A stretch of 64,000 nucleotides of DNA from Hanleya hanleyi (Eukaryota; Mollusca; Polyplacophora; Lepidopleurida; Hanleyidae), in the NCBI GenBank assembly GCA_036873755.1, contig JAVTVY010047868.1, positions 62,001 to 126,000 of the forward strand, read 5' to 3'. The notes beneath the pieces are model-generated. The model made no database searches. It was not told the DNA's origin and was given only the letters and a program-made list of their open reading frames with translations. Positions 1 through 11,010 of the stretch are shown piece by piece (position 1 is the stretch's first letter; every line of letters starts with the position of its first letter). Both the position numbers and the translations under genes were made by a program.

Positions 1-696
1 CCTCGTTTACCCTTCATTAGTTCGCAGATCGCATGTTGAACATTTTGGGAGTGTGGCACTGGCCTTGAGGCAGTACTATAACATGGGATACGCGGGCATA
101 CTTGACCAAGTACCACACCATCTCTTTGTCCACATGTACGGATTCTGGATATCCACCAGCCCAAATTCCCAACGTCCTGGAGATGTAAGCCTTAAAACCA
201 CCGTGTTTCGTAACGACCTAAGGCGTTAATAGGGAACAGCTAGGCCGAGCAATTACTGATCAGTGTGAAGAGTCCGCTAGAATTTCCAGTCCCTGGGGGC
301 TTGTTGCCGCCGTCGTGACCGCCGCAATGACTTGCTAGGGTTCACGCACCTCGACCGGTCGGGTATATTGATGCAGGGTGGTGTTTTGAAGATGTTAAAT
401 TAGGTGTTATGGGCGATGACTTCATTTCCAACTTCGATTACCATGTCCGTGAATGTATTAGCTGTTGTGGCTTTTGGGTTTCTGGTTGCTGTATTCCCTG
501 CTACATCCAGGCTCAGCGTTTGGGGTTTCTCACCATTTCATATGGCACGTGCAAATGTTTTAGTCCTTGGGCAAACAAATCCCAGCATTGTAGGTTGGAC
601 AGCTTGCGTTGGTAGAACGTTTCATTCACCGAATCGGTCATGAGGGCGCCGGGCACCACCTGTACTGAACGAGAATTTCACCTTGATCATTCCAGG
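1..696. other. no recognisable gene
   Basis: I see no convincing coding exon, RNA gene or repeat in this stretch. Short open frames on both strands around 404-643 lack family motifs. The minus strand near 520-630 contains a short readable phrase (TFYQRKLSNLQCWDLFAQ) that may belong with the neighbouring polymerase-like scrap, but it is broken by stops. Confidence 0.5.
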
Positions 697-873
697 TCAT
701 GTTAGGATTGCTTTCACCCGATGCGTCACCAGTCCGGTCAGTCCGAGAGTGCTGTGTTCGAAGACGTTCACAGACATACCCCGGAAACATTCCGCCATTT
801 TGTCGGCGGCTTTCAGGGATGGGACGACATCCATATTGTTATCGTACACGAGGAAATCCCAGAAAGTCTGCAT
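697..873 (-). pseudogene. possible scrap of a type-B DNA polymerase ORF
   Basis: A 58-codon minus-strand frame reads FLVYDNNMDVVPSLKAADKM followed by a stretch ending GLTGLVTHRV. The pattern 'Y-x-x-x-D-V-x-x-x-x-x-A-x-x-M' followed by a leucine/glycine-rich turn resembles the segment after the exonuclease domain of protein-primed family B DNA polymerases, as found in Polinton-like and organellar-plasmid elements. This is pattern memory only: no polymerase catalytic DxD motif is visible and the frame is short. If right, it is a decayed mobile-element fragment. It directly abuts a minus-strand family B retroelement tail at 884-951, so the two may have been brought together by insertion. Confidence 0.25.
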
Positions 874-883
874 CTCTTCACAT

Positions 884-951
884 TACAAGCGTCTGGTCCG
901 TCATTCAAACTGCAGCCGGCGTCCATTAAAGAATATCCGCGTTCATAATCA
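884..951 (-). repeat. family B (Penelope-like) 3' tail, minus strand
   Basis: On the minus strand this reads ...TTTAATGGACGCCGGCTG... and ends GACGCTTGTA. That is the same terminal sequence that closes the family B copies at 19322, 39372, 43949 and 58713. It is a very short, 5'-truncated tail. The shared 3' end with a variable 5' end is what retrotransposed fragments show. Confidence 0.75.
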
Positions 952-1019
952 CAGACTCTCACTGCTGGTGTGGACGGTGTCGAAAAACGTCGTCTTTAGG
1001 TCGTTGTGAAAAGCCCTGG

Positions 1020-1329
1020 TGAAGGGGAATGAAGTTCGCTAAACACCGAGCAGATTTCCTCTAACTGTATATTTTCTCATTACTCAACATTCGTCTGATG
1101 GCAGTCCGCTCTCATTGCTGTCTGCCTCTCCTAAATTTTCAGCCTTGCTCATCTTCAACAAACTTCAGTCCAATCACCAATTGACGTATTCCTCATATTG
1201 CCTGCTTAGTCGGCACAGTGAGGAGTACTGGTATAATCACTTCTTCTGAATTTTGATGCGGAAGAGGAATGAAGTTTACTAAAACACCGAGCAGTTCTAA
1301 CAGTATATTTTCTCAATACTCAACATTTG
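1020..1329. repeat. two direct repeats of about 70 bp, 240 bp apart
   Basis: GAAGGGGAATGAAGTTCGCT at 1020 and GAAGAGGAATGAAGTTTACT at 1260 begin two similar 70-bp stretches. Both continue through AACACCGAGCAG and TATATTTTCTCA(T/A)TACTCAACATT. No coding capacity is visible. From 1330 to 1560 I see nothing else recognisable beyond short ACAGTT-rich simple sequence. Confidence 0.7.
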
Positions 1330-2026
1330 GCACAATAAGCCCAGACTCAAACAGTTGAGTTCAACAGCAACTGTACAGATTTGTCACGGTAGCAGTTTAC
1401 AGCAATTGGCAGACGGCTGTGACCCGGAGGCCCCGTTTTCCCACTACTGACAGTGCACAAATTGGCAGTTCAAAGTTGACAGTTCAGCTGTCACAGACGA
1501 TGGCAACAGTCACGGTTGAGTAACAGCTACAATCACAGTTACAGCTACAGTTCTGCAAGGAAACATATGAATCCTAAAAGCACATAAAATAAAGTAATTT
1601 CAGATGAAGCTGACAATACATGCATTACATCTTAATGTGACATATAACCACAGTATTGATATATTTAAATCTCCATTCCATGTATTCTGCACCTAGCTTA
1701 ATCATTTACTGATTTCATTTGGTTAATGCTATCAAAGAATAATTAGAATATCCATCATATTAACTGAATGCATCAAATCCATAATCCTGCCCATAGGATG
1801 TATCACAAATCCCCAGAAATCTGTTTAGAAATTTATGTTCCAATAAAATGGACTCATGGCTATTCCTTAGCTCCACAATGACTAATCACAATCTAGATAA
1901 TGAACAATAGATTTTATAACTCAACCAGTGAATAACCATATAGATTGGTCTGAATGTATTCAATTACTATCCAGTGAATCGAATCAATTGTTACTTTCGA
2001 TATCATATCCTCCACGCGGGTGTGGT

Positions 2027-2046
2027 GGGGGGGGGGGGGGGGGGGC
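2027..2046 (+). repeat. poly-G run
   Basis: An almost uninterrupted G homopolymer (about 19 G) follows GTGTGGT. It lies in the non-coding stretch between the left direct repeat and the pol end at 2481, which otherwise shows no gene. This is a likely assembly-sensitive simple repeat. Confidence 0.9.
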
Positions 2047-2480
2047 AGATCAGCAGACTACAATTTTTTCACACGCTTTACCAAATCCAACATTAAATCA
2101 AACTGAACTTCATAACAGTTCGTAAAACAATATCTAGAATATTCCAGATTTACTACAAATTCGAATATAAGCGGCCCTAAACTGGTGCACTTTACAAGAT
2201 CAGAGAACCACACAGGAAATATGGTGGTAAATACGAAATCTGTCGCAGCAACTTTACTCCTACATGTTCATGATCCAATTATTTCGCAATGAATTTGTAA
2301 GTAATTCCCTGATAGCGCACTTCTCTGCAGCGCTGAATAGTTTGAACAACTGAGACGCTACATCAACAGCTCATATCCGGTGACGTCATGTAGCTTTCGC
2401 GGGGGTGGTCCTTATCCACTGTATGCTAGCGCATACTACAAGCTACTGTCAAATCTGTCTATCTGCAGTCGGAACTATTC

Positions 2481-3637
2481 CTAACATTCCTCCGGGGACC
2501 ACACACTGGAAGATCGTCTTTCCCCAAGAATGGGACAACATCTTTGCACAGATCGCCTGTATTCGCCGTTCTTAGTTTTGACCTTCAAGTTTCGGACGAT
2601 ACCATCTTTACCAGGATAGACTTCGATGATACGAGCAAGATCTCATTTGCCTCTGACAGCAACAGGGTCTGTAAGCAACACGACATCGCCCACTTCCATT
2701 TGACGACCCTTGAGCTGCCACTTGGCTCTTCTAGTCAATGTTGGGAAGTATTCTCTGATGAAACGTTTCCAAAACTGGTTGATAATCATTTGTACGAGTT
2801 CAGATCGTTTATGAAGATTTTTAGTTTAGGGTCCTGGGACCCTGAGGGCTATCTGCCGAAGCACGTCCAATGACGAAATGATTGGGAGTCAATGGCTGAG
2901 GATCATTGGGATCATTTGGAGCGTATCCCATGGGTCTCGAGTTTATGAGACACTCCACCTCAGCGAAGGCTATAGACATTTTATTCCATGTCAAAACCTG
3001 TTGACCGATGGCTACTTGAAGCACACGCTTTGTTTGCTTTACGAGACTCTCGTATAATTCCCCTTGGTGAGGACTTAGAAGAGTTTCTAAATATCCACTT
3101 AACCTTGTGTAAGGAGGCAAAGTCTTGCAGCTGGTTTTTGCCTTCTTGTTCAAGTTGTTTTAGCTCGATGAAGTTTGATCTATTGTCAGAAACGATCGTC
3201 TGTGGTCAACCATGGTGGGCAACAAAATGTCGTAGGGCTTGCAGGAAAGCAGTAGTGGATAGCCCATCCACAATCTCTAGGTGTATGGGACGAATTGTAG
3301 CCCATGCTTTGGTCGTCATGTTACGTCCATACGTCAGGTGGAACGGTCCGAAGAGATTCACACCAGCCACCAAGAATGGGGGTGAGAAAGGCCTCAGCCG
3401 CTCTGGTGGAAGATCAGCCATTAGAGTCGTATGAGGACGTTGGCGGAGCTTTCGGCAGATGACACATTTTCTCACAACCCCTTTGGTTACATCACGTCCA
3501 CGGACTATCCACAACTTCCGTCTACACTCACAGAGTGACCCAGCATGACCCATCTTCATATGCATATCCTTCATGATCAGTTCAGATACCGGACGAGAAG
3601 CAGGAAGTATAATGGGATGGTTCTGGACATACGGCAA
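2481..3637 (-). pseudogene. BEL/Pao integrase fragment (zinc-binding, core and C-terminal parts)
   Basis: On the minus strand, 3206-3637 reads HPIILPASRPVSELIMKDMH, then GHAG and CVICRKLRQRP. That is the H-H-C-C zinc-binding head of BEL integrases, followed by PPERLRPFSPPFLVAGVNLFGP. In this position the family usually has a catalytic Asp (VDYFGP); here it reads VNLFGP, so that residue is Asn. 2821-3153 continues with PHQGELYESLVKQTKR, EVECLINSRPMGYAPNDP and PLTPNHFVIGR, the core end. 2484-2800 gives the C-terminal domain (GDVVLLTDPVAVRGK, then RRSVQRCCPILG) with a stop at 2481. Frames change between these blocks, so the ORF is dead. Confidence 0.8.
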
Positions 3638-4080
3638 CGTTGAACACCTACTCGAATGATGTCATCTTGGACGAAGGGTGCCAGACCACGAAACTGTCTT
3701 TGCCAATCAGACAAGTTCCTTTGAGCAGCAACAACGTGATAGTGTTCAGCATTTTCAATCTCGTGAGGCAGAAGCGATTCACTCAGATGGCTCGCAGACT
3801 CCTTCTTCATCTTGAGACGGACTTTACAGATAAAACGAAGACAATATGCCGTCACTCGCAACAATAGTTGCCAGCTCGAGAACGCACGAGTAGGAATGAG
3901 CGGTATTTCCTTGACTAATGCACCCAAAGCGTTTTGTCTTCTTCAATTCAGGGTCCTCATCAGGAGGACTGCCTGCTTCCACGGGCCACTCTTCCTTAGG
4001 GTGCACTCCAGAGAGTCTTCCATTCGGCAAGAAATAGACCATGGGTCCGTTTTCAAGCCACCAATGGTCGTAAAATCTTT
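3577..4080 (-). pseudogene. BEL/Pao linker fragment between RNase H and integrase
   Basis: Two minus-strand frames share this stretch. One reads WLENGPMVYFLPNGRLSG then EEWPVEAGSPPDEDPELKK, a phrase typical of the BEL linker (W..GP.FL....WP...DPELKK). The other reads SSWQLLLRVTAYCLRFI and ENAEHYHVVAAQRN, which leads into the integrase head. The switch of frame near 3920 shows a frameshift. It is followed on the left by the integrase fragment in the expected order. Confidence 0.6.
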
Positions 4081-4597
4081 AACCCAAATCACTCATATGT
4101 ATATATTTTCTGAAAGAGCATGATAAAACTATTATATTAAGACACAGCACTGCTATGCTATAGAAAAATGAATCTCGAATATTCCCCTCCATGCTTGCTT
4201 CATTTCTCCTAGCAAACCCCTTAAAATGTCGAAAAATGGTCAAATTCGGCTCAATTTTCAGAAAAATCTGTAAGAGCGATTTCAATCAAATTTCTTTCTC
4301 ACGTTCACTGGTCCAGTATCAACTTAAAAAGTCGGGGTCAACCTGCCCGTTTTTTGTCAGATTTTCTCTCCGTAAATGAGTCCTGATTTTTAGGCACCTC
4401 CAAGGGGCATAACTCAGGTGGGACGAAATTTACTCCATGACACCAATCACCGTGTAGACGAAGCCAGCCAATGACCTGTACGTGCTCGTTTGCAGCGTTG
4501 ATTATGCTGAATAGGATGGTACTATAGATATAAGCTATTAAGAAAACGAGAAGAATTATGATGTAGCAGAACACGGGCAGTCTAGCGCATTATGAAA
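4081..4597. other. AT-rich filler between two BEL fragments
   Basis: No BEL frame continues through 4085-4380; the sequence is AT-rich and matches nothing else I can identify in the window. 4380-4500 on the minus strand reads WCHGVNFVPPELCPLEVP, weakly like the 'FVPTELNPAD' phrase at 4700. It may be a third, worse copy of the RNase H end. This looks like the junction of two BEL copies or a later insertion. Confidence 0.4.
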
Positions 4598-5154
4598 TTA
4601 GACAGGGGCCATTGTTACGAAACTGTTGAAGGCAACATTAGGCTGTCTAAGGAAAGCTGGTCCATATACCCAGCGTCTTTTGATTTGTTTCACTGAAATC
4701 CCACGACTCAAGTCATCCGCTGGATTGAGCTCTGTTGGCACAAATCTCCAGCTGGCCGAATGCCAAGTAAATTGGATCTCATCGGAGAGTGACTGATTCA
4801 GACCGGAGCCAGTGCAACACAATTTGGAAATCGGACCACAGTGTAACAGTAACCGGTTTATTATTGAATTCGTCAAAGATCGTCTTGCCTAATCTAGAGA
4901 CAATTAACGCTGCCATGAGCTTAAGCCGTGGAATGGTCGTCTGACTGAGGGGTGCGACTCTTGCTTTAGCTGCAATCAACCGAACTTCTTGGTCACTCCT
5001 GGTGGGCCACAACAGATATACCACTGCACCATATGCCCTGCACTCGCATCAGCGAAAATGTGCATCTCAGAAGAACCAAACGCGTCAGTAGGTTTCAAAC
5101 ATCTTGGGAACTCTACTTCTTTGAGCATCTCAAGCTCTCGGAATATTCCCTGCC
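4598..5154 (-). pseudogene. BEL/Pao RNase H fragment
   Basis: Minus-strand frames read AAKARVAPLSQTTIPRLKLM and VTVTLWSDFQIVLHWL, the central RNase H strand and its acidic residue. They then read WRFVPTELNPADDLSRGI and RRWVYGPAFLRQP. The phrase 'W.FVPxExNPADxxSRG' is diagnostic for BEL/Pao elements at the end of RNase H. The pieces are in two frames separated near 4790. The fragment lies directly downstream of the RT fragment in transcription order. Confidence 0.8.
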
Positions 5155-5897
5155 CTAGATCGCGATCTCATCAAGCAACAGATCATCCCAGTCAAATTCT
5201 TTTGACCGCCAAATGTCTTGCATGGCCATCCGCGCTTTGACGGTCACAACGGATGCCAGACCAAGAGGGTCATACAACGTCAATATTTTGGACAAAATTG
5301 TTCTCTTCGTGAAAAGTTCAATTTCTTTGACAAGAAATTTGATTGCATCAGAATTCGGGTTCCAGCCAACATCCAAAGTTTTCACATTTTCTCCATCCAA
5401 GTTGACCTCAGTCACAGGAGTGGATATTCCATCCGCATCATAGACTGACGAAGTCCCGCAGATCGTAGAATTAGATATGTCGGTGATGCTTCTGGTTGCC
5501 GTTGATCCAAACTGTTGCTGGGCAACATCCGCAGAGCAGAACCACTCTTTGATTCTGAAGCTCCGTGCTGCCAAAGCTTGGTCTAACTCTTTCATTCGTT
5601 GGGAAGCTTCCTCTGCCGAAGCACATGAGTGGATGAGGCCATCCACATACCGATGACGCTGGAAAATCATTGCTGCGTGCGGGAATTCCTCCTTCATTTC
5701 GTCCGCGATTCTCAACATGACAAAACCGACATTTTCGGGGATGGTTTGTCACCGAAGGTCACTCGTAGTACGCGATATATATCGGGCTCATTAGAGCTGC
5801 CGAGATTCCTCCAGAGGAACCTGTGCACATGAGTGTCTGTTTCTGGTAGACAGATCTGTAAGAACATTTTCGAGATGTTACCCATGAAGGCGACCAC
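5155..5897 (-). pseudogene. BEL/Pao reverse transcriptase fragment, active site lost
   Basis: Minus-strand frames give RVTFGDKPSPKMSVLSC and, in another frame, HAAMIFQRHRYVDGLIHSCA, SAEEASQRMKELDQALA, then SFRIKEWFCSADVAQQQ. Position and context match the BEL RT core. The catalytic motif, normally YVDD, reads YVDG, so one metal-binding aspartate is missing. The frame changes between 5712 and 5752. The start of the following RNase H/connection segment (TILSKILTLYDPLGLASVV) is also clear, a well-conserved BEL phrase. Confidence 0.85.
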
Positions 5898-5917
5898 ATA
5901 CTCTCGAAAACGAAGTA

Positions 5918-6244
5918 TTACATCCAGCAGATTCCCAAGTGCCCTTTGTCGTCAGGGAAAATAACTCGCTTAGCGCAAGAACAGTCGGGGGCCTGAACCC
6001 CGAGAGTCTCGAACCGATAGAACTTTTCAAGGTCGATTTTCTCCACGAAGATAAACGAGCAGATAGATGATATCCTTCTGGTGTTGTCGGAACCAATCAC
6101 ATACCAGCCCAGGCTGGTACGTTTACCGACTGGTTCGAAAGGCAAGCCTTGGCGAACCTCTTCTTCAAAGTGTAGGTGACTGTACTGGACCCCCAAATTT
6201 AAGTCGATTGGTCCAGCTTTGTGGGCAAATTTGATGTGACTCAA
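5918..6244 (-). pseudogene. BEL/Pao protease-RT junction fragment
   Basis: The minus-strand frame reads AGPIDLNLGVQYSHLHFEEE and KRTSLGWYVIGS. In BEL/Pao polyproteins the protease tail has 'DLLIG.DY..L' and 'A..T.LGW...G' just before RT. The match in order and spacing is good. No gag is recognisable to the right (6245-6580), where I see only broken frames, so the element is 5'-truncated or degraded. Confidence 0.7.
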
Positions 6245-6994
6245 GTGCGGAAACGACTACATCCAGGGTCGATCCAAGGCGAGTACGCTTAGGATAGTTC
6301 TATCTATTTCATGGGCTTCAGTTGAAAATTATTCTCCACCAGCCAGGTCGAAGACCCAAAATTTCAACCTCCTACTGTCAGGTTGTTCAAGCCGTTGCCC
6401 ACCAACTACTGACCGATGAAGTCCTTCGCGTCGGCCTTGCAGACCTAGGACTTAGCAAAGTCCTTCCTGATAATAGTGGTGCCCGCGGAATTTTCCATTA
6501 CCTGGACTTGGAGAGCACTCGAACCACTGGCATGATACTGTCTCGGTCCAGTGCTGATGCCGCTCCACTGGCACACGAAAACATATGAATCCTTATGGTA
6601 CATAAAATAAAGTAATTTCAGATGAAGCCGAGAATACATGCATTACATCTTAATGCGACATCTAACCACAGTACTGGTATATTTAAATCTCCATTCCATT
6701 CGTTTTATTTCGCTAACGCATGCATATATTTCAGGAGTTTCATTCAGGTCGGGAGGGTAATGGGGGATCCGATCGGGTGACCGAATGTTCGTCACGAAAA
6801 AGGTCACCTTGGAAATCATCTCCACCTCTACGTGCCATTTGGTTTTGGACGCGTTGTTGATGACCATGGTGTCCAGTTGGTCCAGGTCGTCTCCAGTGAC
6901 GCTCGATTCTTAATGGCGAATGTCGGTAGTTTCTGTTCAGAAACGCCGTGTTCTATGGTGGTCATATAGCTCATTCAATCAATAAGGTTGACCT

Positions 6995-8710
6995 ACAGCC
7001 CGCAGCCGATGCCTCCCCATGATGGAGGTGTCTCTCAGCAATGCATCTCCGGGAAGTATATCATCTTGGCATACATCCCGTCCTCTACACCCCGGTACGT
7101 CGGAGGGCGGAGGGAACGAGGGGGTGTCAGTACGACTATTATATTTGTCAAATTCCCTTTTTCTTTCAAGCCCTGTGTTGAGGATTTGATCGTCAAATTT
7201 CCCTATTTATAAATATGGGTGAGAATTTGAAGGCTTATACATTTGGAAATCTTAAATTACATATATCGATAATCCGTCGAGCAGATGGATTTATACCGGG
7301 ACATTGAAGGATTCTGTTGAACGTAGTACCTGAGATACAACACATATCACGAATCGTTAGATTCTTGGTATGTGCTTTAGAATAGGTTAACCAGAAGACT
7401 ATTCTGTGAAGTCATGTGACGCAGTCAGTATGTCGGCACCTCTTCCCACTTCCCTTATATGTGTTGTAATTTTTACCTGTATATGGCGAGATTCTGCTGG
7501 TGGACGTTTCGTCCCCGAGGCCCGCCCCCTGTACAGACCTTTTTGGTCTTTGATATATGTTGGCATTTGTGGGAAGTTGATGCTGGGTCGACATCGGGCC
7601 TCACAGACTAGTCTTTTGTGTTAAATGCCGTCATTTACATCTGACGACGATACAGCTCACCAATCTTCAATGTACGAGTTGTCACAGCGAAACAGCTCAC
7701 CAATTACCGGTATACGAGTTGTTAGAGCATTTCCATCATAGCTCTCTAGATTTGTATCTAATACCGCTTATGCCGGTGCTAGGGGCCGTGTGGTCATATC
7801 ATCCAAGTTGCCACATGAACAGGTACAATAAAAGCGTACCTGAGATACAACACATATCACGAATCGTTAGATTCTTGGTATGTGCTTTAGAATAGGTTAA
7901 CCAGAAGACTATTCTGTGAAGTCATGTGACGCAGTCAGTATGTCGGCACCTCTTCCCACTTCCCTTATATGTGTTGTAATTCCGGTATTATATAATACAT
8001 TGGTGACTTCCACAAGATTTGAGTTTTGCGCCATGCCATCGTCACTTTCATGTATTATGACAACATATGCTATGCTCTGTGTTTTCTATTAAATTTCATC
8101 TATATTGACCATATTCTACGGAACCTTGGATGGGACATAGTTAATATTTCTTTTAACTTCACCCCGAGAAAATATCCCCCAAGATAATCTCTAGAAGAAA
8201 TTCGCCATTGGCCAATTACCTTGGGGAAAAACAATTTACTCTGAGATAATTATATAGGGGCATATCATCTTCGGAGAAATTAAAAACGGTTCAGAAATAT
8301 CCTGAAAACCGCTTGTTTATTCGGAGTTGTGTTTAATTAACGAAGATTCGTATAGATGAGGACGAGTAGCTTACATAATGTACACTTAATAGTGAATTTT
8401 AAAAAGTGCCATTATCTACAGCCCGCAGCCCATGCATCCAAGCAATGCGTATCGGGAAATGTGTAGATGGGACTGGCTGCAGCCAGAATAGTCGATGCGT
8501 CTCCGGGAAGTAGGTCAAGACTGCCTGCAGCTAGCATTTTCAATGCGCTTTCCAACAATGTGTCTGCGGGAAGTCTGGATAAGAATGAGTCTCCGAGAAA
8601 TGGGTCAGAACTGCATGACCCCAGCCAGCATTGCCAATGTATCTCCCAGCATAATGCTGCTCAGGAGGCTACATCGTCATAGCATACACCCTGTTCTCTT
8701 TGTACTGGTA
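6995..8710. repeat. decayed GCAGCC/CTCCGGGAAG tandem-like repeats at 6995-7100 and 8418-8710
   Basis: Both blocks start near AGCCCGCAGCC and carry phrases such as CAATGCATCTCCGGGAAGTA, then CATCGTCATAGCATACACCC or its variant, and a final CCGGTAC/CTGGTAC. Block 8418-8710 contains several degenerate units of about 55-60 bp. Family A (7325-7980) lies between them. From 7980 to 8418 I see no gene, only short AT-rich phrases. Confidence 0.5.
7325..7980 (+). repeat. family A repeat: partial unit plus full 510-bp unit in tandem
   Basis: The end phrase CCCTTATATGTGTTGTAAT occurs at 7470 and again at 7980, and the preceding 150 bp are almost identical. The second unit is complete (7471-7980) and the first is 5'-truncated at 7325. 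The same dimeric arrangement recurs at 51953-52757, and minus-strand truncated copies lie at 10033-10108 and 61742-62027. All copies share the 3' end but start at different points, as expected for a retroelement tail. The unit carries twin hairpins (7652-7722) and a module shared with family B. Confidence 0.8.
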
Positions 8711-9560
8711 CTCTATATGGTCGCGTCGAAACCATCTTAACATGTTCTTAATTTCCCTTTTACTTGCGATATTAAAACTACCTTCAAATTATAAGTAGGC
8801 AGGTTCGATTTATAATAATAGTCCGGCTGTTGAAGGAGACCAAGGAAGCGTGTGAAAATTTCTGTGTTTATCACAACCATGCCTCAGTGGTCCAGTCATG
8901 CCTTGATTATCAAATTAGAATGTTTTTTCCCTCTTGGAGGCCGATATTTCTGTGAAGCAGGTTGCCCGTAGAATGAAAGCGTGTGCAAATGCAAGTGTCC
9001 TATACTGTTTGAAAATCAACGTATGATTGGACAATCGAGTCCTGTTTGAGACAAACAAAAGAGAAATTTGCACACATTTCATTGGTTTCCTCCCTTAGGC
9101 CTCCAGCAACAGACACATACGATTTGCAATTTTTGAAAAAAGGTCCGTCTTGCATTCAATAAACGATCATACAGATATACCATCACCTATTGGTTAATCA
9201 TTTTCACCGAGGTGTTGATTTATCAACCCCACACCCTCATAAATTTGAGTCAGGCTCAGTTGTATAGCACGTTAGTCTCTCTAATATTGGAAGTTATCTC
9301 CTGTATAGCCTGTCAGTCCCTCGTAAATTAAGAGACTGACTATACTCTACAGCCTGTCAAAAGACAGGATGACCAAGGCAACTACCATTAAGTCTTTGCT
9401 AAATTGAATGAACGACCATACTATATATGACTATACTAAACATCCCATCAAGAACAGTTTAAGAGAATAATTGCCTGTCAGTCGCTCATAGATTAAGGGA
9501 ATGCACATATAATTAACAGATTTAAAGAACCGAAATCACAAAGGAAGACTTAACATGGAA
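8711..9560. other. no recognisable gene
   Basis: AT-rich sequence without convincing frames. Short repeats of the phrase 'TATAGCCTGTCAGTC..CTC.TA(A)ATTAAG' occur around 9240-9500, a loose tandem of roughly 70 bp. I see nothing else supportable here. Confidence 0.4.
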
Positions 9561-9561
9561 T

Positions 9562-9621
9562 TCATCATTCAATATTCAGCCGTCGTCCATTAAGGAATAC
9601 CCGCGTCCATAATCCAAAGAC
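9562..9621 (-). repeat. family B tail fragment, minus strand
   Basis: On the minus strand the sequence reads GTCTTTGGATTATGGACGCG then TTAATGGACGACGGCTGAAT. This matches the family B 3' region at 19255-19300 and 43880-43930, but the last 15 bases of the family are missing. Confidence 0.7.
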
Positions 9622-9837
9622 AGTGGATGAAGCTGCAGGACCAGACGAATCGTCGGAATCCAATGAGCTAAAGTGCACTGCGTTGCTAATAGGTCGCGCC
9701 TGCCAGAGAATAATTAGTCAAGGTCTTAATTAGACTATCAGAAGTTATCATATAAATTGATTAGGCTTAATGTATCGGCAGGATAAGCATTTTTAATCAG
9801 ACGAGGCCAAATTTTGATCAAATTTCTCTCAATCTAA

Positions 9838-10500
9838 GGGATGCTCCTGAACATTACGGATGACAAGGCAACGTCCAAATTTATTACTGCGGGAAATCTC
9901 ATATTCTCGGTGGGCAGGACTTCTTTCTAAAATTTACAATACAGCCAAAAGCGAACAGAAAATCCGAGCCTAGCAGAACATCCTAAATATAAGGGCCTAC
10001 CTTGCGCTGCCCTTGCCCGCTCCCGGGTACGATTACAACACATATAAGGGAAGTGGGAAGAGGTGCCGACATACTGACTGCGTCACATGACTTCACAGAA
10101 TAGTCTTTAACGCCTCCAACGACAGCAGTCAATCCTACGACACCTGAATAGGCAAGCCCAGCAGCGTCACTTGAAGTAATCCACCCATCAAGATCACTGC
10201 GAACGGTCCGAATGCCTGAACTGGGCACATAGGAAATATAATGGCCATTCTGCTCTCACCTATAATAGGTAATTGTGTTATAAGGGCCTCGCGCATTACT
10301 GTCGGCTGAAGAAGTCTCAAAGGAGATTCACCCCGATCCCTCATGAAATCTCCCTACCCGAACATTTAACTTCCACGGTCTACTGATACATTTAAAGCTT
10401 GGTGATTGTTCAGTGAGAAGTTCATTTGTGACAACTCCGCCTGAAAAGTTTCGGGTCTTTTTACATCACGAATAAATCTAGAGCATTTGGATACCCTTTC
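9838..10500 (-). pseudogene. decayed retroelement gag fragment, copy 1
   Basis: This block is similar over its length to 10520-10830 and 11240-11590. Shared phrases include GATGCTCCT.AACA, AAGGCAACGTCCAAA and CCCATC.AGATCACTGCGAA. On the minus strand it keeps pieces of the same protein whose zinc knuckle is visible in copy 3. A 76-bp minus-strand family A tail (10033-10108) is inserted in it. Stops are frequent. I cannot name the parent element. Confidence 0.45.
10033..10108 (-). repeat. 76-bp family A tail inserted in a gag fragment
   Basis: The sequence is the reverse complement of the last 76 bp of family A, from ATTACAACACATATAAGGGA to AGAATAGTCTT. The paralogous gag copy at 10738 lacks it, so the insertion boundaries can be read by comparison. 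It is a very short 5'-truncated copy. Confidence 0.85.
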
Positions 10501-10519
10501 GCTGCTAAACAATGAGTAA

Positions 10520-11010
10520 AAAGATGCTCCTCAACACTACCAATGCCAGAATAAAGCCAAGGCAACGTCCAAACGTATCATCACGCCGTCACGCGGAACG
10601 CTCATGTTCTCGATGACCAGGGATTTATTTCTAAAGGCAGCAATACAGCGGACAGAAATTTAGAGCCCAGCAACAGATCCTAAATCAAAGGGCTACAACC
10701 CGACCTTGAACGGAACTTCCATTGCCGCTCACGGGCACGGGACGCTGTAAAACCCCTAACGACAGCATTCAAACCGACGCCATCTGACGAGGCAGGCCCA
10801 GCAGCATCTCCCGTAGTAATTAAACGCAACATTAAAAGGGTGGTGGAAAACTGTTCCGGCGTCATATGACCCCCATGCAAATATACTGAATGCAAATTTC
10901 TAAAAACATCACAAGAGCCAAAAATGATCCCTATGATGATTTGTCTCCCAGTCACGCTTTTATTGTTGCTGCTCATGTGAACATCTTGAATGGCAGCGGC
11001 TTGAGTGCAA
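10520..11010 (-). pseudogene. decayed retroelement gag fragment, copy 2
   Basis: This parallels copy 1: AAGCCAAGGCAACGTCCAAA at 10555 matches 9870, and GCAGGCCCAGCAGC at 10790 matches 10150, but without the family A insertion. The minus-strand frame at 10680-11021 reads through with no family motif. The copies are head to tail, suggesting tandem duplication or repeated insertion. Confidence 0.4.

Larger units (their letters stand above)
1563..6702 (-). mobile_element. BEL/Pao LTR retrotransposon remnant, mosaic
   Basis: Minus-strand pol fragments of BEL/Pao type lie between two direct repeats of about 120 bp (1563-1682 and 6582-6702; both contain AAAGTAATTTCAGATGAAGC). The repeats may be LTR remnants. 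Protease, reverse transcriptase, RNase H and integrase segments run in the expected order from right to left, but all are broken by stops and frameshifts. Two separate stretches look like the linker after RNase H (a 'W..GP.FL' phrase near 4650 and another near 3990-4060). The region is therefore probably a composite of two overlapping BEL copies. The ends are inferred from the direct repeats only. Confidence 0.7.

Noticed and set aside
7505..7520. GGACGTTTCGTCC in family A looked like the complement of a hammerhead ribozyme core (GGACGAAAC).
   Set aside because: The other conserved half (CTGATGA) is absent at workable distance on that strand. CTGACGA at 7641 is not followed by a proper stem and GAAA. 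Similarity is only partial, despite ribozymes being common in Penelope-like elements.
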